A stretch of DNA of 64,000 bases. Source: CAVPUA01 sp963828015. Its GTDB lineage: Bacteria > Actinomycetota > Actinomycetes > Mycobacteriales > Jatrophihabitantaceae. Under the pieces are notes generated by a model. It ran no database searches and had not been told where the DNA came from. It saw only the letters and a list, made by a program, of their open reading frames with translations. Position numbers and translations under genes: made by a program. Positions 33,950 to 48,070 of this stretch are shown in pieces (position 1 is the first letter of the stretch; each line of letters opens with the position of its first letter). The stretch is from the NCBI GenBank assembly GCA_963828015.1, contig CAWHCD010000006.1:682001-746000 (forward strand), given 5' to 3'.

Positions 33950-34830
33950 GCCGCGAGCAGGCCATGGCCAAGGCCGAAGTGCTCGTCGATGCGCTTCCTT
34001 GGCTCGAGCGTTTCCACGGCAAGATCGTCGTCGTCAAGTACGGCGGCAATGCGATGACCAGCCCGGAGCTCCAGCTGGCCTTCGCGGAGGACATCGTCTT
34101 CCTGCGCTACGCCGGACTGCGGCCGGTCGTCGTGCACGGCGGCGGTCCCCAGATCACCGAACACCTCGACCGGCTGGGCATCGCAAGTGAGTTCCGGGGC
34201 GGGCTGCGGGTGACCTCGCCCGAGGCGATGGCGGTCGTGCGCATGGTGCTCGTAGGTCAGGTCAACGGCGATGTCGTCAACCTGATCAACCACCACGGCC
34301 CGTTCGCCGTCGGCCTGTCCGGCGAGGACGGCGGCCTGCTCACGGCCCAGCGCAAACCGGCGCTGATCGACGGTGTGCTCGTCGACATCGGCCAGGTCGG
34401 CGATGTGGCCGCGGTTGATCCCTCGACCGTGCATGCCCTGCTCGACGACGGCCGCATTCCGGTGATCGCGACCGTGGCGCGCGGTACCGACGGCTTGTCC
34501 TACAACGTCAATGCCGACACCGCTGCGGCGTCTCTCGCCGTCGCCCTGCAGGCCGAAAAGCTGATCGTGCTCACTGACGTCGAGGGTCTCTATGCGGACT
34601 GGCCGGCCAGCGCGGAGGTGATCAGCCAGATCCGGGTGGACGATCTACGGGAGCTCATGCCCCTGTTGTCCAGCGGCATGGTGCCGAAGATGGAGGCCTG
34701 CCTGCGCGCAGTCGAAGGCGGGGTCCCGGCCGCCCACGTGCTGGACGGGCGGGTACTGCACGCCATGCTGCTCGAGGTGTTCACCAGCGATGGCATCGGG
34801 ACGATGGTCCTACCGAAGGAGTCGGCATGA
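33946..34830 (+). CDS. argB: Acetylglutamate kinase
   Basis: A 294-residue amino-acid kinase for the second step and usual control point of arginine synthesis. KYGGNAM binds the phosphate chain, VHGGGPQI the acetylglutamate, and NVNADTAAASLA with LTDVEGLY completes the ATP site. The N-terminal helix (about 1-20) is of the length seen in arginine-sensitive hexameric enzymes. Joined to both neighbours by four-base overlaps. Confidence 0.97.
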   Translation: MSREQAMAKAEVLVDALPWLERFHGKIVVVKYGGNAMTSPELQLAFAEDIVFLRYAGLRPVVVHGGGPQITEHLDRLGIASEFRGGLRVTSPEAMAVVRMVLVGQVNGDVVNLINHHGPFAVGLSGEDGGLLTAQRKPALIDGVLVDIGQVGDVAAVDPSTVHALLDDGRIPVIATVARGTDGLSYNVNADTAAASLAVALQAEKLIVLTDVEGLYADWPASAEVISQIRVDDLRELMPLLSSGMVPKMEACLRAVEGGVPAAHVLDGRVLHAMLLEVFTSDGIGTMVLPKESA

Positions 34831-35999
34831 ACGAGTTGTCCCAGCGCTGGGACGCGGTGATGATGCCCAACTACGGCACGCCGCCCATTGCGCTCGATCA
34901 CGGGGTGGGGGTGCGGGTCTGGGACGTCGAGGGCCGGTCCTACCTCGACTACGTCGGTGGTATCGCCGTCTCCTCGCTCGGGCACGCCCACCCGGCCGTC
35001 GTCGAGGCGGTCACGCGCCAGGTCGCCCGGATCGCCCACACCTCCAACCTGGCGATCCACGAACCGGGCGTTGCGCTGGCCGAACGCCTCATCGACCTGC
35101 TGGGCGTACCGGGCCGGGTCTTTTTCGCCAACAGCGGAGCCGAGGCGAACGAGTGTGCGCTGAAGCTCGCCCGTAAGCATCGCCCGGGCGGCTCGTTCAT
35201 CGCCAGCAACGGTGGCTTCCACGGCCGCACGCTCGGGGCCCTGTCGATCACCGGCAACCCGGGCAAGCGACTGCCCTTCGAGCCGTTGCCCGGGCCGGTG
35301 AGCTTCGTCGAGTACGGCGACGTCGCGGCCATCCGTCGCCTCGCCGATCAGAACACGGCTGCCATCTTCGTCGAATCGACGCTGGGCGAGGGCGGGGTCG
35401 TGCCAGCCCCTGACGGCTTCCTGGGCGAGGTGCGTCGGATCTGCGATGAGACCGGCGCCCTCATGGTCGCCGACGAGGTGCAGAGCGGGATCGGTCGCAC
35501 CGGTCATTGGTTCGCCAGCCTGGCCGCGGGCGTGCGCCCGGACGTCATCACGCTGGCCAAAGGGCTCGGCGGCGGCCTGCCGATCGGGGCTTGCATCGGT
35601 ATCGGTGCGACCGGCGACCTGTTCGCCGGAGGGGATCACGGCTCCACGTTCGGCGGAAATCCCGTCGCCTGCGCGGCGGCGCTGGCCGTGCTCACCACCA
35701 TCGCCGACGAGCACCTGCTCGATTCGGTGAAGCGGGTCGGCGAGCACCTCGGTGCTGAGCTGGCCGCTATCGACAGCCCCTTGGTTACGGGTGCGCGGGG
35801 CAGCGGCTTGTGGCGGGGGCTGACCCTGAACGGTCCGCACGCCGGTGCCGTTGAGGTCGCCGCACGCTCCCGGGGGTTGCTGGTCAACGCCGTCCAGGCG
35901 GACGTCATCCGGTTGGCCCCGCCGCTGATCTTGACCGAGGCCGACGTGGACGCGGCGATGCCGCTGCTGATCGGCGCACTGGCCGAGGTTTCGGCGTGA
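34827..35999 (+). CDS. argD: Acetylornithine aminotransferase
   Basis: A 390-residue class III PLP aminotransferase. NSGAEANECALKLAR, D216-EVQSGIGRTG and the PLP lysine K245 in TLAKGLGGGLPIG are present. It makes acetylornithine from acetylglutamate semialdehyde. Confidence 0.96.
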   Translation: MNELSQRWDAVMMPNYGTPPIALDHGVGVRVWDVEGRSYLDYVGGIAVSSLGHAHPAVVEAVTRQVARIAHTSNLAIHEPGVALAERLIDLLGVPGRVFFANSGAEANECALKLARKHRPGGSFIASNGGFHGRTLGALSITGNPGKRLPFEPLPGPVSFVEYGDVAAIRRLADQNTAAIFVESTLGEGGVVPAPDGFLGEVRRICDETGALMVADEVQSGIGRTGHWFASLAAGVRPDVITLAKGLGGGLPIGACIGIGATGDLFAGGDHGSTFGGNPVACAAALAVLTTIADEHLLDSVKRVGEHLGAELAAIDSPLVTGARGSGLWRGLTLNGPHAGAVEVAARSRGLLVNAVQADVIRLAPPLILTEADVDAAMPLLIGALAEVSA

Positions 36000-36919
36000 C
36001 GCGGCATTTCCTGCGCGATGACGATCTGTCGCCCGAAGAACAGCTCGAGGTGCTGGAGCTGGCCGACGCGATGAAGCGCGACCGGCTCGCCCGCCAGCCG
36101 CTGGCCGGTCCCCGCGCGGTCGCGGTGATCTTCGACAAACCCTCGACGCGAACTCGGGTCTCCTTCAGCGTCGGCATCGCCGAGTTGGGCGGCTACCCGC
36201 TGGTCATCGACGCCCAGTCCAGCCAACTCGGACGCGGCGAGCCGATCGAGGACACCGCCCGGGTCCTGGACCGTCAGGTGGCAGCGATCGTGTGGCGCAC
36301 CTTTGGACAAGAGCGCATCGAGGCGATGGCCGCGGCCAGCCGGGTGCCGGTGATCAATGCGTTGACCGACCAGTTCCACCCCTGTCAGATCCTGGCCGAT
36401 CTGCAGACGGTCCGCGAACACAAGGGAAAGCTCGCCGGACTAACGTTCACCTACGTCGGCGATGCCGCCAACAACATGGCCAACTCCTACCTGCTCGGCG
36501 GCGCGTTGGCCGGAATGCACCTGCGGGTCGCCGGCCCGGCCGACTTCCAGCCCGAACCGGCCGTCGTCGCCGACGCCACCCGGATCGCGCGCGAGACCGG
36601 CGGGTCGATCCTGGTGACCACGAGCGCTGAACAGGCCTTCGACGGGGCGGACGTGATCGCCACTGACACCTGGGTGTCGATGGGCCAGGAGGGCGAGCAG
36701 GGACGAGCAGAGCCGTTCCGCCCGTACGCCGTCGACGCGTCGTCACTGGAGCGCGCGGCCAGTGACGCCATCGTGATGCACTGCCTACCGGCCTACCGGG
36801 GCAAGGAGATCGCCGCCGAGGTGATCGACGGCCCACAGAGCGTCGTCTGGGACGAGGCCGAGAATCGGCTGCACGCGCAGAAGGCCCTGCTGGCCTGGCT
36901 CTTGGAGCAGCCCCGATGA
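35996..36919 (+). CDS. argF: Ornithine carbamoyltransferase
   Basis: A 307-residue anabolic OTCase. Carbamoyl phosphate is bound by S50-T-R-T-R54, with FHPCQ in the second loop and MHCLPAYRG closing the ornithine site. GTG start overlaps the argD stop. Confidence 0.96.
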   Translation: MTRHFLRDDDLSPEEQLEVLELADAMKRDRLARQPLAGPRAVAVIFDKPSTRTRVSFSVGIAELGGYPLVIDAQSSQLGRGEPIEDTARVLDRQVAAIVWRTFGQERIEAMAAASRVPVINALTDQFHPCQILADLQTVREHKGKLAGLTFTYVGDAANNMANSYLLGGALAGMHLRVAGPADFQPEPAVVADATRIARETGGSILVTTSAEQAFDGADVIATDTWVSMGQEGEQGRAEPFRPYAVDASSLERAASDAIVMHCLPAYRGKEIAAEVIDGPQSVVWDEAENRLHAQKALLAWLLEQPR

Positions 36920-37458
36920 CCAGCAAGCCCGTGGTCACCGAGTTGCACGGCAAGGCGGCCCGGCATGCGCGCATCGTGGCCGTGCTCGGTGAGCGAACGG
37001 TTCGCTCGCAGGGGGAGCTGGCCGCGATCATGAGAGCTAGCGGCTTCAGCGTCACCCAAGCCACGCTGTCGCGCGATCTGGACGAGCTCGGCGCGGTCAA
37101 GTTGCGTTCGCCCGATGGCGGGTTGCCGGTCTACGTCGTGCCCGAGGACGGGACACCACTGACGTCGCGTTCGGCCGATGACGCACCACCCCAGCGGCTG
37201 GCCCGGTTGATCAGTGACATGGTGATCTCGGCCGAGGCGAGCGCGAACCTCGTCGTGTTGCGTACCCCGCCCGGGGCAGCGTCCTACCTGGCGTCGGCGC
37301 TCGACCGGGCCGGAATGCCGGAGGTGCTCGGTACCGTCGCCGGGGATGACACCATCTTGGTGATCAGTCGTGACCCACGAGGTGGCGAGGAACTCGTGCG
37401 ACGCCTACTCGCTCTGACCCAGTCGAAGATGACCTACCCGGGAGATGTAGCCCAGTGA
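36916..37458 (+). CDS. argR: Arginine repressor
   Basis: A 180-residue ArgR. The N-terminal winged helix (HARIVAVLGE, SQGELAAIM, then TQATLSRDLDELGAVKLR) binds DNA and the C-terminal domain (LVVLRTPPGAASYLASALD, GTVAGDDTILVIS) forms the arginine-binding hexamer. It is co-transcribed with the genes it is expected to repress, giving negative feedback on the operon. Confidence 0.96.
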   Translation: MTSKPVVTELHGKAARHARIVAVLGERTVRSQGELAAIMRASGFSVTQATLSRDLDELGAVKLRSPDGGLPVYVVPEDGTPLTSRSADDAPPQRLARLISDMVISAEASANLVVLRTPPGAASYLASALDRAGMPEVLGTVAGDDTILVISRDPRGGEELVRRLLALTQSKMTYPGDVAQ

Positions 37459-38900
37459 GCAAGGTTCTGACCTCCCTTCCGGTCGGCGAGCGCGTCGGCA
37501 TCGCGTTCTCGGGCGGCTTGGACACCTCGGTCGCGGTCGCCTGGATGCGGGCCAAGGGCGCCGTTCCGTGTGCCTACACCGCCGACATCGGCCAGTACGA
37601 CGAGCCGGATGTATCGAGCGTTCCGATCCGAGCGATGGAGTACGGCGCCGAAATCGCGCGGGCGGTGGACTGCCGCCGCGCCCTGGTCGAGGAGGGACTC
37701 GCGGCCCTGGCCTGCGGCGCGTTCCACATCCGTTCGGCCGGGCGGGTCTACTTCAACACGACCCCCCTGGGTCGGGCCGTAACCGGAACGATGCTCGTGC
37801 GGGCGATGCAGAGCGATGACGTCCACATCTGGGGTGATGGCTCGACCTTCAAGGGCAACGACATCGAGCGCTTTTACCGCTACGGGCTGCTGGCCAATCC
37901 CAGTCTGCGGATCTACAAGCCCTGGCTGGATGCCGACTTCGTCGGCGAACTCGGCGGCCGGACCGAGATGAGCCAGTGGCTGCTCGAACACGACCTGCCC
38001 TACCGCGACAGCACCGAAAAGGCCTACTCGACCGACGCGAACATCTGGGGCGCGACGCACGAGGCCAAGAGCCTGGAGCACCTGGACGTCTCGCTCGAGA
38101 CCGTCCAGCCGATCATGGGCATTAAGTTCTGGGACCCGGCCGTCGTGATCGACACCGAGCTGGTCACCGTGCGCTTCTCCGAGGGCCGACCCGTGGCCAT
38201 CAACGGGATCGATTACGACGACCCGGTGGCGCTGGTCCAGGAGGCCAACGCGATCGGTGGCCGGCATGGTCTGGGCATGTCCGACCAGATCGAGAACCGC
38301 ATCATCGAGGCCAAGTCGCGGGGGATCTACGAGGCGCCGGGCATGGCCCTGCTCTGGATCGCCTACGAACGGCTGCTCAATGCCATCCACAACGAGGACA
38401 CGATCGCGAACTATCACGCCGAGGGCCGCCGCCTCGGGCGGCTGCTCTACGAGGGTCGGTGGATCGATCCCCAGTCGCTGATGCTGCGCGAGTCCATCCA
38501 GCGCTGGGTCGCGTCGCTGGTCAACGGCGAGGTGACGTTGCGGCTGCGGCGCGGTGAGGACTACTCGGTACTCGACACCCGGGGCCCGGATTTCTCCTAC
38601 CACCCGGACAAGCTGTCGATGGAGCGGATGGAGAACGCGGCGTTCGGCCCGGTGGATCGCATCGGCCAGCTGACCATGCGCAACCTCGACATCGCCGATT
38701 CCCGAGGCAAGCTCGAGCAGTACGCCGCGCAGTCCGGAGGTCAGCTCGGGCGGACGTATCTGTTCGGAGAGCTCGAGGACAGCGGCCTGAGCGAGCACGG
38801 CGCCGAGCGCATCGCCGCCAACCCGGCCGGTATCGACGGCGCCCCGCTCACCGACGAGAGCGTGCTGGATGGCGCGGCGATGGAGTCCGGCGTTGACTGA
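37455..38900 (+). CDS. argG: Argininosuccinate synthase, long (E. coli-like) form
   Basis: A 481-residue enzyme joining citrulline and aspartate. The PP-loop AFSGGLDTS is at residues 17-25; NTTPLGRAVTGTMLV, GDGSTFKGNDIERFYRYG and GMSDQIENRIIEAKSRGIYEAPGMALL-type sequence follow. This is the longer E. coli-type lineage rather than the roughly 400-residue type found in Mycobacterium. The catalytic residues look complete. Confidence 0.95.
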   Translation: MSKVLTSLPVGERVGIAFSGGLDTSVAVAWMRAKGAVPCAYTADIGQYDEPDVSSVPIRAMEYGAEIARAVDCRRALVEEGLAALACGAFHIRSAGRVYFNTTPLGRAVTGTMLVRAMQSDDVHIWGDGSTFKGNDIERFYRYGLLANPSLRIYKPWLDADFVGELGGRTEMSQWLLEHDLPYRDSTEKAYSTDANIWGATHEAKSLEHLDVSLETVQPIMGIKFWDPAVVIDTELVTVRFSEGRPVAINGIDYDDPVALVQEANAIGGRHGLGMSDQIENRIIEAKSRGIYEAPGMALLWIAYERLLNAIHNEDTIANYHAEGRRLGRLLYEGRWIDPQSLMLRESIQRWVASLVNGEVTLRLRRGEDYSVLDTRGPDFSYHPDKLSMERMENAAFGPVDRIGQLTMRNLDIADSRGKLEQYAAQSGGQLGRTYLFGELEDSGLSEHGAERIAANPAGIDGAPLTDESVLDGAAMESGVD

Positions 38901-40308
38901 GTCACCGACCGCGCCGGACGCGCTGAAGCTGTGGGGTGGGCGCTTCACCGGCGGGCCGGCGGACGCGCTGGCCGCGCTGTCGGTCTCGACCCACTTCGAC
39001 TGGCGGCTGGCCCGCCACGATCTGGCCGGCTCCCGCGCACATGCGCGGGTGCTGCACGCCGCCGGCCTGCTGTCCGAGGACGAGCTACGCCGCATGATCG
39101 CGGGCCTGGATGCCCTCGACGCCGATCTCCGCTCCGGGGTGTTTACCGCCGCCCCCGACGACGAAGACGTGCACACCGCCCTGGAGCGAGGACTGCTGGA
39201 GCGGGTCGGCGCCGACCTGGGCGGACGCCTGCGCGCGGGCCGTTCCCGCAACGATCAGATCGCGACGCTCATCCGGATGTACCTGCGCGAGGAGGCCGGG
39301 GAGCTCCGCGCCGAGGTCGGAGCCCTCATCGACGCGCTCGCCGGGCAGGCGGCTACGCACCTAGGGGTGGCGATGCCCGGGCGGACCCATATGCAGCATG
39401 CGCAACCGGTGCTTCTGTCGCATCACCTGCTGGCCCATTGCTGGGCGTTGGTCCGCGACCTCGATCGGCTGCGCGACTGGGATGCCCGAGCGGCGATCAG
39501 TCCGTACGGCTCGGGCGCGCTCGCCGGCTCTTCGCTCGGGCTTGATCCGCAGGCCGTGGCCCTAGATCTCGGCTTCACCGCGGCGGCCGAGAACTCCATC
39601 GACGCCACCGCCTCCCGCGACGTCGTGGCCGAGTTCTCCTTCGTGGCCACGATGATCGCGGTCGACCTCTCGCGCCTGGCCGAAGAGGTGATCATCTGGG
39701 CGACCAAGGAGTTCTCCTTCGTGACCCTCGACGACGCCTATTCCACCGGATCGTCGATCATGCCGCAGAAGAAGAATCCTGATGTGGCCGAGTTGGCCCG
39801 CGGCAAGGCCGGTCGTCTCATCGGTGATCACGCCGGTCTGCTGGCCACCCTCAAGGGCCTGCCGCTGGCCTACAACCGAGACCTGCAGGAGGACAAGGAG
39901 CCGGTCTTCGACGCCGTCGACAACCTGCACCTGCTGCTGCCGGCCATGACCGGCATGATGGCGACCCTCACGTTCGACACTGCGCGGTTGGCCGCGCTGG
40001 CCCCGCAAGGGTTCTCGCTGGCGACCGACATCGCCGAGTGGCTGGTTCGACAGGGGACGGCCTTCCGGGTGGCCCATGAGGTCGCCGGGGAGTGTGTGCG
40101 CGTCTGCGAGGAACGCGGCATCGAGCTCGATCAGCTCAGCGACGAGGACTTCGCCGCCATCTCGCCGGCCCTTTCGCCGGCGGTACGCGAGGTGCTCTCG
40201 GTCGAAGGTTCGCTGGCATCGCGCTCGGCCTTCGGCGGGACTGCGCCGGTGCGGGTGGCCGAGCAGCTGGACCGGCTGCGGGCTGCCCGGGACGCCTATC
40301 GGCCGTGA
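38893..40308 (+). CDS. argH: Argininosuccinate lyase
   Basis: A 471-residue member of the fumarase/aspartase superfamily, last step of arginine synthesis. LWGGRF at the start, HTALERGL, GRTHMQHAQP, and the signature GSSIMPQKKNPD are present. I use TTG 38893, which has GGAG seven bases upstream and overlaps the argG stop; an ATG at 38869 would add eight residues. Confidence 0.95.
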   Translation: MTESPTAPDALKLWGGRFTGGPADALAALSVSTHFDWRLARHDLAGSRAHARVLHAAGLLSEDELRRMIAGLDALDADLRSGVFTAAPDDEDVHTALERGLLERVGADLGGRLRAGRSRNDQIATLIRMYLREEAGELRAEVGALIDALAGQAATHLGVAMPGRTHMQHAQPVLLSHHLLAHCWALVRDLDRLRDWDARAAISPYGSGALAGSSLGLDPQAVALDLGFTAAAENSIDATASRDVVAEFSFVATMIAVDLSRLAEEVIIWATKEFSFVTLDDAYSTGSSIMPQKKNPDVAELARGKAGRLIGDHAGLLATLKGLPLAYNRDLQEDKEPVFDAVDNLHLLLPAMTGMMATLTFDTARLAALAPQGFSLATDIAEWLVRQGTAFRVAHEVAGECVRVCEERGIELDQLSDEDFAAISPALSPAVREVLSVEGSLASRSAFGGTAPVRVAEQLDRLRAARDAYRP

Positions 40309-40910
40309 GCGTCGATCGCGCCGCGCTGGCGCGACCCGCGCTCCAGCTTGCCCCGCGGCTGCTGGGAGCGGTCATCCGTTCGGTGCTCGACGGCGAGCAC
40401 GTGGCGGTCCGGCTCACCGAGGTCGAGGCCTATGAGGGTTCCGACGATCCGGCCTCGCACGCCTTCCGGGGGCCGACCGCCCGCACCGCGGTGATGTTCG
40501 GACCCCCAGGGCATCTCTATTGCTACTTCACGTACGGCATGCACTGGTGCGCGAACATCGTCTGCGAAGTCGAGGGCCGGGCCTCGGCGGTGCTTCTGCG
40601 CGCCGGCGAGGTCGTCGAGGGTCAGGCTGTGGCCCGCTCGCGCCGCCCCGCCGCTCGCCTGGATGTCGAGCTGGCGCGCGGACCAGCGCGCCTGGCCAGC
40701 TGCCTGGGGGTCGGCCCGGTGCAGAACGGGCTCGATCTCTGTGACGACGCCGGACCGGTTGAGCTGGTGTCCATGCCCCGTAGGCGCCTGCCGTCGGTCT
40801 CCGGGCCGCGGGTGGGCATCAGCCAGGCGGTAGAGCGACCCTGGCGATTCTGGCTGCCGGACGACCCGACGGTCTCGACCTTTCGAGCAGGCCGCGCGAA
40901 AGCCCGTTGA
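40305..40910 (+). CDS. mpg: DNA-3-methyladenine glycosylase (AAG/MPG family)
   Basis: A 201-residue glycosylase that removes alkylated purines from DNA. The catalytic Glu sits in LTEVEAYEG, followed by DPASHAFRGPTARTAVMFGPPG and YFTYGMHWCANIV, the family core. GTG 40305 overlaps the argH stop by four bases, so a repair gene is coupled to the end of the arginine operon; the frame is open much further upstream but only as part of argH. The order mpg-tyrS is also seen in Mycobacterium. Confidence 0.92.
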   Translation: MSVDRAALARPALQLAPRLLGAVIRSVLDGEHVAVRLTEVEAYEGSDDPASHAFRGPTARTAVMFGPPGHLYCYFTYGMHWCANIVCEVEGRASAVLLRAGEVVEGQAVARSRRPAARLDVELARGPARLASCLGVGPVQNGLDLCDDAGPVELVSMPRRRLPSVSGPRVGISQAVERPWRFWLPDDPTVSTFRAGRAKAR

Positions 40911-40919
40911 CCGGTTCGG

Positions 40920-40925
40920 CAGACT
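40920..40925 (+). promoter_or_regulatory. Putative -10 box of leaderless tyrS transcript
   Basis: CAGACT followed by eight bases and the GTG of tyrS; no Shine-Dalgarno sequence in the 23-base gap after mpg. Confidence 0.4.
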
Positions 40926-40933
40926 AGGGCCCT

Positions 40934-42175
40934 GTGAGTGCCGATGCGAGTCAGCCCGACCTACCGGAGGACCTTCGGCATGCCGTAGCGATCCTGACTT
41001 CGGGCGTGGCCCAGGTCCTGCCCGCCGACGGCCTGGTCGAACGGCTGCTCGCCGCCAAACGGGAGAACCGGCCGCTGCGGGTCAAGCTCGGCATCGACCC
41101 GTCCGGATCCGAGCTGACGCTCGGACACGCCGTCGTGCTGCGCAAGCTGCGCCAGTTCCAGGACCTCGGTCACGTAGCCGTGCTCGTGGTGGGAGGCTTC
41201 ACCGGCCAGGTCGGCGACCCGTCCGGACGTACCGCGACCCGGGTTGCGCAGAGTGCCGAACAGGTGATGGCCAACGCCAAGGGCTACTTCGACCAGCTGA
41301 TGCAGATCCTGGACCCCGAGCGCACCGAGGTCGTCGACAACGCCGAATGGCTGGCCCCCATGCAGCTGGGGGAGTTGCTCGGCTACACCCGCGAGGTGAC
41401 GATCGCCCAGTTGCTCGAGCGGGACGACTTCGCCCGACGGTTCAAGTCCAACCAGCCGATCACGCTGTCGGAGTTCTTCTACCCCCTCCTGCAGGGCATC
41501 GACTCGGTCGAGGTTCGAGCCGATATCGAGCTCGGCGGGACCGACCAGACGTTCAACAACCTCGTGGGACGTGAACTGCAGCGTTCGCGGGGTCAGCAAC
41601 CGCAGGCCGTCATCACCCTGCCGCTTCTCGTCGGCACCGACGGCGTGGAGAAGATGGGCAAGTCGCTGGGCAACTACGTGGCGATCAACGAACCGCCCGG
41701 GGAGCAGTTCGGCAAGCTGATGAGCATCCCCGACGCCGTCGTCGGCCTCTACGCCCGCCTCTGCACCGCGATAGCGCCCGCGGAGGCCGACGAGCTCGAG
41801 CGGGCCAGCGCGGCCGGCGGCGTCGCCGCCAACCAGGCCAAGCGTCGCGTGGCGGCAGCCGTCGTGGCTCTGTATCACGGGCCAGAGGCGGCTACGGCGG
41901 CCGAAGCGGCTTTCGACGCGGTCTTCCGCGACCGGGCCTTGCCCTCGGACCTGCCGGAGTACGGCCTGCCCGATGGCGACCCGCTGCACCTGCCCACCAT
42001 CCTGGTCGGCGCCGGCCTGGCCGCGGGCACGAGTGCCGCCCGACGACTCATCGACGAGGGCGCGGTCAAGCTCGACGGGCAGGCCGTTCCCAAGGGCTCA
42101 TATGACTGCCCGCGTGAGGAGCTGCGGGGCAAGCTCCTCACGGTCGGCAAGCGCCGCGGTGCCCAGTTGTCCTAA
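40934..42175 (+). CDS. tyrS: Tyrosyl-tRNA synthetase
   Basis: A 413-residue class I synthetase. The ATP site is formed by the HIGH-like LTLGHAV (61-67) after KLGIDPSGSE and by K240-M-G-K-S244. The last about 70 residues form an S4 RNA-binding domain. The KMGKSLGN version and the inserted segments place it with the TyrZ/Thermus-type TyrRS. The start GTG 40934 is supported by position only. The rRNA operon leader follows. Confidence 0.95.
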   Translation: MSADASQPDLPEDLRHAVAILTSGVAQVLPADGLVERLLAAKRENRPLRVKLGIDPSGSELTLGHAVVLRKLRQFQDLGHVAVLVVGGFTGQVGDPSGRTATRVAQSAEQVMANAKGYFDQLMQILDPERTEVVDNAEWLAPMQLGELLGYTREVTIAQLLERDDFARRFKSNQPITLSEFFYPLLQGIDSVEVRADIELGGTDQTFNNLVGRELQRSRGQQPQAVITLPLLVGTDGVEKMGKSLGNYVAINEPPGEQFGKLMSIPDAVVGLYARLCTAIAPAEADELERASAAGGVAANQAKRRVAAAVVALYHGPEAATAAEAAFDAVFRDRALPSDLPEYGLPDGDPLHLPTILVGAGLAAGTSAARRLIDEGAVKLDGQAVPKGSYDCPREELRGKLLTVGKRRGAQLS

Positions 42176-42715
42176 GTCCGCGCACAGCGAGAATTGCCCT
42201 TGTTTATAAGGTGATCCGCGCGCGACGCGCCCAAGGACCACCCCCGATTTGACTCGCATTTTGGGCCTGCGTATTGTTCTCCTTGTTCGGCGGCACGGTG
42301 GCCGAGAGGAACTCGTAAGAGGGCCTCGGGCACGGACGCCAGGACATCCTCCAAGCGCGACGCGCGGGTATACCGCGTCGACGTCCAAGCGGGAAGAAGC
42401 AAGTCTCGGATGGTGCGCCGTCGACTTTGACAGCGCGAGGCCAGCCGGGTAGTGTTTCACAGGTTGCCCCGAAGTTGCCCGAAAGGGTCGCGACGGTGCG
42501 CATCCGCTCCTTGAGAACTCAACAGCGTGCCGAAAGTTAGTGCCATTTTTTTAACTCTCGTCAACAGCCGTCTATGCACGGCTGTTAAGAGATTCCTTTG
42601 GTACATCGAGCAAAAGAACTATCCAGCTCGTATGACCAGTGATTGAAACAGTCGCCATGACTGTGACTTTCTGTGTCGACAAACCAGCCGCGAGGCTGGG
42701 GTAGTCATATAAACA
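42176..42715 (+). promoter_or_regulatory. rRNA operon promoter and leader region
   Basis: No protein gene is seen in this gap. Two tandem promoters fit: P1 TTGACT (42249-42254) with TATTGT (42272-42277), and P2 TTGACA (42427-42432) with TAGTGT (42450-42455), both with 17-base spacers. Downstream of P2 are a boxA-like CCTTGAGAACT (42509-42519), a hairpin AACAGCCGT/ACGGCTGTT (42563-42571/42578-42586), and CCAGCC-GCGA-GGCTGG (42684-42699). Confidence 0.7.
42517..42531 (+). other. 5' strand of the 16S rRNA processing stem
   Basis: These 15 bases (ACTCAACAGCGTGCC) are perfectly complementary to 44434-44448 beyond the 3' end of 16S. The paired strands would form the long stalk cut by RNase III to release pre-16S. 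Confidence 0.75.
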
Positions 42716-47753
<5,038 letters not shown>

Positions 47754-47785
47754 AAAACTTCTTCATCTTTCGATGACTTAATGCG

Positions 47786-47812
47786 CTCGCGTCCACTGTG
47801 CGGTTCCTGAGG
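47786..47812 (+). other. 3' strand of the 23S rRNA processing stem
   Basis: This segment pairs with 44588-44614 over about 27 bases using G-U pairs and one mismatch (core CTCGCGTCCACTGTGC with GCATAGTGGACGCGAG), forming the RNase III stalk around 23S. A second helix, CGGTCCC (47815-47821) / GGGACCG (47854-47860), lies before 5S. Confidence 0.7.
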
Positions 47813-47874
47813 TACGGTCCCCGCTCGCCCCGATCTTCTGGGGCGATCGCGGCGGGACCGACATCTCAATAGAG

Positions 47875-47993
47875 TTTCGGCGACCATAGCGAGAGGGAAA
47901 CGCCCGGTCCCATCCCGAACCCGGAAGCTAAGCCTCTCAGCGCCGATGGTACTGCGCGGGCCACTGCGTGGGAGAGTAGGACGTCGCCGGACA
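47875..47993 (+). rRNA. rrf: 5S ribosomal RNA
   Basis: About 119 nt. The central GGGAAACGCCCGGTCCCATC and CCGAACCCGGAAGCTAAG are diagnostic, and the ends TTTCGGCGACC and GTCGCCGGACA pair. Ends are approximate. Confidence 0.95.
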
Positions 47994-48002
47994 CAACTTC
48001 GA

Positions 48003-48033
48003 CGAGGGTCGTTCGGTTTCCGAACGACCCTCG
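48003..48033 (+). terminator. rRNA operon terminator
   Basis: A perfect 14-bp stem, CGAGGGTCGTTCGG (48003-48016) and CCGAACGACCCTCG (48020-48033), with a TTT loop and TTGC after it, ten bases beyond 5S. Confidence 0.9.
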
Positions 48034-48070
48034 TTGCAATTCGTTCTTGAAGCGGGATGGAAGTTAGCCA

